This document shows, piece by piece, positions 1 through 6,722 of a stretch of 6,722 bases of DNA. The notes under the pieces were generated by a model. That model saw nothing but the letters and a program-made list of their open reading frames with translations, was not told where the DNA came from and did not search any database. The first letter of the stretch is position 1, and each line of letters starts with the position of its first letter. The position numbers were made by a program, and so were the translations under genes. Source of the DNA: Actinomycetes bacterium (GTDB lineage: Bacteria; Actinomycetota; Actinomycetes; Actinomycetales; Dermatophilaceae); NCBI GenBank assembly GCA_023389095.1, contig JAEWFB010000470.1:1-6722 (forward strand), in the 5' to 3' direction.

Positions 1-399
1 GATGACGACCGAGCGCACGTCCTCGGGGGCCAGGGCGTCGGCCGCCACGGCCGAGACCGCGGGCGTGCGCAGGGCCGTGACCGCCGTGCCGTCGAGCAGC
101 ACCGACGGGCTGAGCGTGTCGGCGTCCATGAGCACGTAGACGGCCTGGATGCGCTCGAGGCCGCGCTCGGGGTTGCCCGGCGCGACCGACAGAACCTTCA
201 CCCCGGCGGCACCGGCCGACGTGGCCGGCATGACGAGCAGCTGCCCGTCACCGGCGGGCGGGGACAGGCGCGGCGGGTCGTCCGCAGGGTCGAAGCCGTC
301 GGCGAGTCGCTGGCGCACGAGGCGTCGCGCGCGGTCGGCCGACACGGTGCGACGGACGTGCTCGGCATCGAGCCAGCGGGGCGGCGGCACAGGGGGCAC
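1..399 (-). CDS. Ornithine cyclodeaminase / mu-crystallin family protein, N-terminal part (runs off left edge)
   Basis: The minus-strand frame is open to base 1, so only the N-terminal substrate-binding half is seen. It contains a RWLDAEHV start, a GVKVLSVAPGN stretch and a TALRTPAVSAVA stretch. Numbered from the upstream ATG at 438, Arg57, Lys81 and Arg124 have the same spacing as Arg45, Lys69 and Arg112 of Pseudomonas putida ornithine cyclodeaminase, which hold the substrate carboxylate and take part in catalysis. The Rossmann NAD-binding half lies outside the window. Family members convert ornithine to proline plus ammonia, or act as related imine reductases or dehydrogenases (alanine, ketimine, siderophore-precursor types), so the substrate is not decided. 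I chose GTG at 399 because a TACAGT -10-like box ends six bases before it and no Shine-Dalgarno is present, which suits a leaderless start. ATG at 438 is the alternative and would add 13 residues. The family call is firm; the start is tentative. Confidence 0.85.
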   Translation of the reverse strand, partial: MPPVPPPRWLDAEHVRRTVSADRARRLVRQRLADGFDPADDPPRLSPPAGDGQLLVMPATSAGAAGVKVLSVAPGNPERGLERIQAVYVLMDADTLSPSVLLDGTAVTALRTPAVSAVAADALAPEDVRSVVI

Positions 400-411
400 G
401 AGGCGACTGTA
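400..411 (-). promoter_or_regulatory. Candidate -10 box for a leaderless ornithine cyclodeaminase-family transcript
   Basis: On the minus strand TACAGT (406-411) fits the TANNNT -10 pattern. Six bases separate it from GTG at 399, so transcription would begin at or next to the start codon. No good -35 hexamer lies 16-18 bases upstream. This is inference from spacing only. Confidence 0.35.
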
Positions 412-443
412 TGCCGGGTGCACGGGTTGGGCCCGCATGGACG

Positions 444-449
444 TAGGCT
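444..449 (+). promoter_or_regulatory. Candidate -10 box for sdaA
   Basis: TAGGCT fits the actinobacterial TANNNT -10 pattern and lies about 60 bases upstream of the sdaA ATG, in the short divergent control region. I see no convincing -35 at the proper spacing; TTGGGC at 427-432 is too close. The call is weak. Confidence 0.25.
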
Positions 450-511
450 CGATCGGATCCGTCCACACCCCCGGGCGGTCGCCGTCAACGACGACACGAA
501 GTCAGGACACC

Positions 512-1871
<1,360 letters not shown>

Positions 1872-1885
<14 letters not shown>

Positions 1886-2369
1886 CGCCGCCCGGCGCGT
1901 CACCAGGCACGTCGTCCGGCACGTCGTCCGGCACGTCGCCCAAGCTGTCCAGCGACCACCCCTCGAGCGGCAGCACGGCCGAGCACTCGTAGTAGCGCAT
2001 GGCCAGCCGGGCGTTCTGCACGTCGATGCGTCCCTCGCCGACCGCGAGGACGCTGTTGAGCCAGAGGTGGTCCGGCTCCGTGGTCTGGAACATCATGACG
2101 TGCAGCCCGCGACCGTCGGTGAGCGAGGACAGCCCGGTCAGCGTGAAGAGCACCTCGCCGCCGGCGACCTCGATGACGCCGCGCGCATCGGGCAACGCGT
2201 AGCCCTCGCGGATGCGCGGGAAGTTCGACCACCGGGCGGTGCCGGCGAGGCGCCCGGTCAGCGTCCCCGTCCCCTCGCCGTAGATCCGCCCGTCGCCGTG
2301 CTCGGCCGGCGGCACCTCGTGCAGCAGGTCGTAGGTCCAGCTGGCGTCGCACAGGTGGTCGAGGCGCAT
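1872..2369 (-). CDS. DUF3237-like protein of unknown function
   Basis: A 165-residue soluble protein with no signal peptide or membrane segment. Two stretches resemble DUF3237 proteins as I remember them: GTLTGRLAGTARWSNFPRIR with LPDARGVIEV (about 35-68), and HLWLNSVLAVGEGRID with a closing RYYEC (about 101-129). The domain is probably a small beta barrel, and its biochemical role is not known. Start ATG 2369 is supported by GGAGG at 2375-2379 with a five-base spacer, the strongest ribosome binding site in the window. After residue 139 the protein becomes a low-complexity acidic tail (DVPDDVPDDVPGDAPGG) built from a 12-bp tandem repeat, ending inside the 3' end of sdaA on the other strand. 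It is the last gene of the minus-strand run, 81 bases after the membrane-protein gene, and may also have its own promoter. That it is a real gene is likely; the family name is from memory of motifs. Confidence 0.75.
1906..1941. repeat. 12-bp tandem repeat, three copies
   Basis: GGCACGTCGTCC occurs twice in a row (1906-1917, 1918-1929), followed by a one-mismatch third copy (1930-1941). Because the unit is four codons long it keeps frame, and it encodes the DVPD-type repeats in the C-terminal tail of the DUF3237-like protein. Confidence 0.85.
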
Positions 2370-2396
2370 CGCATCCTCCGGGTCTCCGACCTGTCG

Positions 2397-2426
2397 ACGC
2401 TACTCCTCGACCGGGGCCGACGTCAT
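2397..2426 (-). promoter_or_regulatory. Candidate promoter for the DUF3237-like gene
   Basis: On the minus strand, ATGACG (2421-2426; four of six matches to TTGACA) is followed after 18 bases by TAGCGT (2397-2402; TANNNT pattern). Transcription would start near 2390, giving a leader of about 20 bases that includes the strong GGAGG site. The -35 element lies inside an inverted repeat, so control at this point is conceivable. Motif reading only. Confidence 0.4.
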
Positions 2427-2438
2427 CGGGCTGACGTC
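2419..2438. promoter_or_regulatory. Inverted repeat GACGTCA-N6-TGACGTC, candidate operator
   Basis: Perfect 7-bp arms (2419-2425 and 2432-2438) flank a six-base spacer. Since each arm contains the palindrome GACGTC, the same bases also read as a direct repeat, GACGTCATCG, 14 bases apart (2419-2428 and 2433-2442). The left arm overlaps the putative -35 element of the DUF3237-like gene. It could instead be a transcript hairpin after the membrane-protein gene. Confidence 0.4.
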
Positions 2439-2443
2439 ATCGA

Positions 2444-2464
2444 GCCGGCGTCAGCGGCGCCGGC
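2444..2464 (-). terminator. GC-rich hairpin enclosing the stop codon of the membrane-protein gene
   Basis: Perfect 7-bp arms GCCGGCG (2444-2450) and CGCCGGC (2458-2464) enclose a seven-base loop that holds the TGA stop (2451-2453). No T-tract follows. It may be a partial terminator or an mRNA-stabilising 3' structure between the coupled genes and the DUF3237-like gene. In DNA this GC-rich, short inverted repeats also arise by chance. Confidence 0.3.
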
Positions 2465-2846
2465 GCAGGGCCCGGCGGATGCGGGCGTTGCGCAGCTGCC
2501 CGCGCACGCTGGTGGGGCGCACGACCCACTGGACCACGGCCCCGACGACGAACGCCAGCACCGGGCCGAGCAGGCAGACGCGGGCCAGCCACAGCAGCCC
2601 GGTCGAGGTCACGCTGGCCTGGCCGGCGCCCAGGCCGAGCAGCGCCGCGAGACGGGCCTGCGCCGCGGAGGAGTCGCTGCACGAGAACCGCGGGCCCTGG
2701 CCCGGCACGTAGCGCGAGTCGCACGTCTCGACGCCGACGACGTCCGGGTGCGTGGCGACGACCAGGGCCCACACGCCCAGGGCCACGACGGCCACCAGCA
2801 GGGCCAGTCCGCCGACGACGCGGCCGCGTCCGGGGGCGCTGCTCAC
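2451..2846 (-). CDS. Small two-helix membrane protein, unknown function
   Basis: The product has 131 residues and I do not recognise a family. A short basic N-terminus is followed by a first hydrophobic helix (about 10-31), a loop of about 50 residues with Cys42 and Cys56, a second helix (about 83-109), and a strongly basic C-terminus ending in ALRRRRR-like sequence. The positive-inside rule puts both ends in the cytoplasm and the loop outside, where the two cysteines could form a disulfide. Start GTG 2846 overlaps the TGA of the preceding VOC gene as GTGA and has GGGGA six bases upstream, so translational coupling is likely. An upstream start at 2879 would add 11 arginine-rich residues but lies inside the VOC gene. 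The coupling suggests work alongside the VOC protein, but nothing in the sequence gives a function. Confidence 0.72.
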   Translation of the reverse strand: MSSAPGRGRVVGGLALLVAVVALGVWALVVATHPDVVGVETCDSRYVPGQGPRFSCSDSSAAQARLAALLGLGAGQASVTSTGLLWLARVCLLGPVLAFVVGAVVQWVVRPTSVRGQLRNARIRRALRRRR

Positions 2847-3232
2847 CGCTCGTCCCCGCCGAGGTCGGCCCGCTGGCACACCATGAGGGGGTTGCCGTCC
2901 GGGTCCTCGAACTGGACGAAGAAGACGCTGCCGATGTCCTCGACGTCGGAGGTGATCCGCACGTCGAGCCGGCGCAGGTGCTCGATCGTCGCCGCCATGT
3001 CGTCGGTCCAGAGGAAGAACCGCGGCGGCCCGTCGGCCGTGAAGTCGGGACGGTTGGCGTCGAGCGCGATCCGCGGGCCGTCGTGCACGGGGACGTCGAG
3101 GATCGTGCCCTCGTGCGAGGCGGCGTCGGGCTCGAAGCCGAGCACGTCGGCGTACCAGCGCGCGGACCGCGCCAGGTCGCGGACGGGGACGAAGACCTGG
3201 CCGACGTGGCGGCGGATGGGCGAGCTCGGCAC
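2843..3232 (-). CDS. VOC (glyoxalase/bleomycin-resistance fold) family protein, probably not a canonical metalloenzyme
   Basis: A 129-residue protein with the usual single-domain length and paired beta-alpha-beta-beta-beta layout. Landmarks are VFVPVRDLARSARWYADVLGFE (starting near residue 13, in two overlapping parts), the mid-protein strand RFFLWTDDMAATIEHLRR (71-88) and FEDPDGNPLMV (108-118). The positions that usually hold metal ligands look altered: the first-strand His position is Gln12 by alignment to the HxxxxVxD pattern, the first strand of module two has Phe72 or Phe73, and the Glu that normally follows GNxx is Met117. Glyoxalase I can use Gln, but the lost Glu argues against a normal metal site; binding or sequestration of a small molecule is an alternative. 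GTG 3232 has AGGG seven bases upstream, which overlaps the TAG stop of the GH1 gene nine bases away. Its end overlaps the membrane-protein start. Confidence 0.85.
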   Translation of the reverse strand: MPSSPIRRHVGQVFVPVRDLARSARWYADVLGFEPDAASHEGTILDVPVHDGPRIALDANRPDFTADGPPRFFLWTDDMAATIEHLRRLDVRITSDVEDIGSVFFVQFEDPDGNPLMVCQRADLGGDER

Positions 3233-3241
3233 CAGCCGACC

Positions 3242-4585
3242 CTAGCCGCGGGGCGGGGTGCCGTCCGACACGGGGTAGACCTGCCCGTCGACGTACCGCT
3301 CACGCATCCGCGCGGTGATGCCCCCGGTCGCCGCGACCTCGGCGAAGAACCGGCCCGAACCGCGGACCGTTCGCTCCTGCGTCGGGTAGTCGAGCGCGAC
3401 CAGCCCGAAGCGTGGCCCCTCGCCCTGCGCCCACTCCCAGTTGTCGACGAGGCACCAGTGGTAGTACCGCTCGACGGGGACGCCGCGCTCCCGCAGCCGC
3501 GCCACGACCGCGAGGTGCTCGGCGAGGAAGCGGGCCCGGAACGCGTCGCGCGCGTCGGCGGTGCCGTTCTCGGTGACCCACACGGGCAGGCCGAAGCGCT
3601 CCCAGGCCCACGTGGCGGTCTCGGCGAGCCCCTCGGGGTACACCTCCCAGCCGAGGTCGTTGACCGGGACGCCGGGTGGGGTGCCGTCCTCGAACCGGGT
3701 CACCGTGGTGCGCGAGTAGTAGTTGAGGCCGAAGAAGTCGGCGTACCGGCCGCGCCGGATGCCGCGCGGGCGGCGCAGGGGCGCGGCGAACTCCCCGGTC
3801 GTCATGGCCCGAACGATCGCGTCCTGGAACAGGTACCGCACGGCGGGGGTGAGGACGCGGTGCCACGGGTTGCGGGGGTCGCCGGGCCGGAACGGGCGCA
3901 GGTGGTGGGCGACGCCGACCTTCGTGGCGAGCCCGGGCCGGAGCTCGTGGACGAGGCCGTACGCGCGGATGTGCGCCTCGGCGATCCGGGCGTACACGCG
4001 CATCGCCTCGCGCAGGCTGCGGTGCCCGGGCGGGAACTCGCCGAAGACGTACGCGCCGGTGACGAAGACGTTCGGCTCGTTGACAGTCACGTACTCGTCG
4101 ACGAGGTCGCCGAGGCGCTCGACGACGGCGCGGACGAGGCGCAGGTAGTGCGGCACCGCGTCGGCGCCGAGCCAGCCGCCCTGCTGCTCGAACCAGCGAG
4201 GGCTGTTGAAGTGGTGCAGGGTCAGCAGCGGGCGGATGCCCTGCTCACGCAGCAGCCCGAGCTCGGCCCGGTAGTGCTCGAAGGCGTCGTCGTCCCAGCG
4301 TCCGGGGGCCGGTTCGAGGCGCGCCCACTCGACGCCGAGGCGGTACACCTGCACGCCGAGCGACGCCATGAGCGCGGTGTCCTCGCGCCAGCGGTTCCAG
4401 TGGTCGGTGGCCCGCACCGGGCTCGACCCGTCGGCGACGGTCCCCGGACGCGCAGCCCAGTCGACCCAGTTGGTCGCGACGTCGCCGCCCTCGATCTGCG
4501 TCGCCGCGGTCGCGACGCCGAGGAGCAGCCCGGTGAGGTCGACCTCGAGGGCCTCCGGGGACTCGGCAGGTTCGGCAGCGGCCAC
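3242..4585 (-). CDS. Family GH1 beta-glucosidase / beta-glycosidase, cytoplasmic
   Basis: A 447-residue TIM-barrel glycoside hydrolase of normal GH1 length with no signal peptide. It probably cleaves beta-glucosides or beta-galactosides taken up into the cell by a retaining mechanism. Acid/base Glu170 lies in VTVNEPN and nucleophile Glu339 in VTENG. Gln30 in TQIEGG and Glu384 in DNWEWAQGEG are the usual minus-one sugar contacts, and NYYSR (288-292) follows the expected pattern. The Ser-Lys-Tyr pattern of 6-phospho-beta-glycosidases is absent, so a non-phosphorylated substrate is expected. Variant features are LHHFNSPRWF instead of the common HWDLPQ, and DNWEW instead of DNFEW; these occur in some GH1 subgroups. 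GTG 4585 has AGGA seven bases upstream, and family similarity starts soon after it (LLLGVATAATQIEGG). It leads the minus-strand run and is divergent from moeA. No sugar transporter or LacI-type regulator is visible, so the natural substrate is open. Confidence 0.93.
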   Translation of the reverse strand: MAAAEPAESPEALEVDLTGLLLGVATAATQIEGGDVATNWVDWAARPGTVADGSSPVRATDHWNRWREDTALMASLGVQVYRLGVEWARLEPAPGRWDDDAFEHYRAELGLLREQGIRPLLTLHHFNSPRWFEQQGGWLGADAVPHYLRLVRAVVERLGDLVDEYVTVNEPNVFVTGAYVFGEFPPGHRSLREAMRVYARIAEAHIRAYGLVHELRPGLATKVGVAHHLRPFRPGDPRNPWHRVLTPAVRYLFQDAIVRAMTTGEFAAPLRRPRGIRRGRYADFFGLNYYSRTTVTRFEDGTPPGVPVNDLGWEVYPEGLAETATWAWERFGLPVWVTENGTADARDAFRARFLAEHLAVVARLRERGVPVERYYHWCLVDNWEWAQGEGPRFGLVALDYPTQERTVRGSGRFFAEVAATGGITARMRERYVDGQVYPVSDGTPPRG

Positions 4586-4611
4586 GGACCGATCCTGCCG
4601 CAGACCCGGCT

Positions 4612-4645
4612 TCGACGGGCGGGCGTGGTGCGGCAGACTTGCCGC
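4612..4645 (+). promoter_or_regulatory. Candidate leaderless promoter for moeA
   Basis: TCGACG (4612-4617; four of six matches to TTGACA) is followed after 16 bases by CAGACT (4634-4639), which keeps the A2 and T6 bases of a -10 box. Six bases later comes GTG 4646, so transcription would start at the start codon. No Shine-Dalgarno precedes the GTG. The same -10 to GTG spacing is seen at the ornithine cyclodeaminase-family gene. Confidence 0.4.
4630..4645. promoter_or_regulatory. Perfect inverted repeat GCGGCA-GACT-TGCCGC abutting the moeA start
   Basis: Six-base arms (4630-4635 and 4640-4645) flank a four-base spacer, and the next base is the G of the moeA GTG. The repeat covers the putative -10 box. 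A further TGCCGC half-site is at 4596-4601, next to the GH1 ribosome binding site. This could be an operator shared by the divergent genes, or chance in GC-rich DNA. Confidence 0.35.
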
Positions 4646-5874
4646 GTGCCGAGCGACCATCCCGACCACGTCTCCGTGGACGCGCACCGCGTCGCGGTGG
4701 CGCAGCTGCTCGGCACGGCGCCGGTCGAGAGGGTCGCCCTCGACCACCGCGCGCGCGGGCGGTACCTCGCGGTCGACCTCGTGGCCCGAGACGACCTGCC
4801 CCGCTTCGACAACAGCGCCATGGACGGGTACGCGGTCCACCCGGCCGCCGGGGCCTCCGAGGCCCCCCACGCCTCCGAGGCCCGCACCTACCCCGTCGTC
4901 GGCGACGTCGCCGCCGGTGACGCGCCCGCCTTCGCGCTGCGCCCCGGGGAGGCCGCCCGCGTCATGACCGGCGCCCGCGTCCCGGAGGGCACCCAGCACG
5001 TCGTCCCCGTCGAGCGCACCGACGCCGCCCCCACCGGGCCGGCCCCGGCGGCGGTCACGGTCGGCGGACCCGTCGAGCCGGGACAGCACGTGCGCCGGCG
5101 CGGCGAGGACCTGCGCGCCGGTGGCACCGTGGCCCGTGCGGGCGACGCACTGACGCCCGGGGTGCTGGCCCTGGCCCGCTCGGCCGGCTGCGTCGAGGCC
5201 GAGGTGCACGCGTTGACCCGGGTCGCCGTCGTCGCCACCGGTGCCGAGCTGACCGACCCCGGCCTCGACCCCGGCCCCGGCGGCATCCACGAGTCGAACT
5301 CCGACATGGTCGCGGCCCTCGTCGAGGCCGCGGGCGCCACGCTGGCCCGCGTCGACACCTGTCCCGACGACCCCGCGACGCTGCGCGCCCTCCTCGACGG
5401 GCTCGACGCGTCGCAGGCCGTCGACCTCGTGATCACGACCGGCGGTGTCAGCGCCGGCGCGCACGAGGTGGTGCGGCAGGTCTGCGAGCCGGTCGACGGC
5501 TTCAGCTTCGTGCACCTCGCGCTCCAGCCGGGCGGCCCGCAGGGGCTGGGCCGGTGGGGCTCGACGCCGGTGGTCTGCCTCCCGGGCACGCCGACCGGCG
5601 CCTTCGTCGCCTTCCACGTGCTCGTACGTCCCGCGCTCGACGCCCGGCACGGGGCCCCGGCGCGTCCGGTGCTGAGCGCCACCTACCGCGGGCCGCGCCG
5701 GCGCACCCGCGCCGGCCGGCTCCAGCTGCTGACGAGCGTCCTGTCGCCCGACGGCGCGGTGCGCACGCCCGACGCCCGCCACCTCACGGCCCTCGCCGCC
5801 GCCAACTGCCTCGTCGAGGTGCCCGAGCCGGTCGACGAGATCATCGACGGCGACGTCGTCACGGTGCACCCGCT

Positions 5875-5878
<4 letters not shown>
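4646..5878 (+). CDS. moeA: Molybdopterin molybdenumtransferase MoeA, divergent
   Basis: A 410-residue cytoplasmic protein of normal MoeA length. MoeA inserts molybdate into adenylylated molybdopterin, the last step of basic molybdenum cofactor synthesis. Family marks in order are FDNSAMDGYAV (Asp60, equivalent to E. coli Asp59), MTGARVPEG, a VRRRGEDLRAG stretch, VATGAEL, HESNSDMVAALV, TTGGVSAG (264-271) of the MoCF domain, PVVCLPGTP (about 308-316) and a C-terminal domain IV. Several usual positions differ: the Asp after VGxx is Glu274 (AGAHEVV); the KPGKP motif is QPGGP (294-298), although loss of the first Lys may be common in actinobacteria; and LPGNPVS is LPGTPTG. Activity as a MoeA is therefore likely but not certain. 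GTG 4646 is chosen because similarity begins just after it and a -10-like box lies six bases before it. The stop overlaps the ABC-F start as GTGA. No other cofactor gene is in the window. Confidence 0.9.

Positions 5879-6722
<844 letters not shown>

Noticed and set aside
149..511. In-frame open extension upstream of sdaA
   Set aside because: Its translation is arginine/serine-rich with no family similarity, it lies over the divergent gene on the other strand, and the serine ammonia-lyase N-terminus begins exactly at 512.
2067..3245. Plus-strand open frame antisense to the VOC, membrane and DUF3237-like genes
   Set aside because: Low-complexity translation with no domain, whereas the minus-strand frames have matched starts, ribosome binding sites and stop/start overlaps.
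2978..4645. Long plus-strand open frame running into moeA
   Set aside because: It is antisense to the VOC and GH1 genes and low in sequence character; only the part from 4646 encodes a recognisable protein.
4586..5869. Long minus-strand open extension upstream of the GH1 start
   Set aside because: It is antisense to moeA and Gly/Ala/Asp-rich; GH1 similarity and a ribosome binding site place the start at 4585.

Overview
The window is about 6.7 kb of very GC-rich chromosomal DNA. It has dense gene packing, mostly GTG start codons, GTGA stop/start overlaps and at least one promoter set for leaderless translation. These traits fit a high-GC actinobacterium, perhaps of the Micrococcales; the lineage is an inference from style, not from a marker gene. 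I see no tRNA, rRNA, CRISPR array, insertion sequence, integrase or plasmid/phage gene.

Layout from left to right. (1) The N-terminal part of an ornithine cyclodeaminase/mu-crystallin family gene on the minus strand runs off the left edge. (2) Divergent from it is a complete single-chain iron-sulfur L-serine ammonia-lyase gene (sdaA), with all three cluster cysteines and the terminal cysteine known from the Legionella enzyme. (3) Converging on sdaA and overlapping its 3' end is a minus-strand run of four genes. In transcript order these are a GH1 beta-glycosidase, a VOC (glyoxalase-fold) protein, a small two-helix membrane protein and a DUF3237-like protein. The first three are tightly coupled; the fourth follows a gap of about 80 bp with its own candidate promoter and inverted repeats. 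(4) Divergent from the GH1 gene is moeA (molybdenum insertase), probably leaderless. Its stop codon overlaps the start of an ABC-F ATPase gene that runs off the right edge.

Functionally this is mainly housekeeping or accessory metabolism: amino-acid deamination (serine to pyruvate plus ammonia; possibly ornithine or a related amino acid), beta-glucoside hydrolysis in the cytoplasm, molybdenum cofactor completion, and an ABC-F ribosome-associated factor. I found no convincing new multi-gene system. The points most worth a second look are the divergent MoeA active-site motifs, the VOC protein that lacks a normal metal-ligand set and is coupled to a membrane protein, the sdaA/DUF3237 3' overlap with a repeat-built tail, and the inverted repeats that sit on putative promoters in the two control regions at 2419-2464 and 4596-4645.
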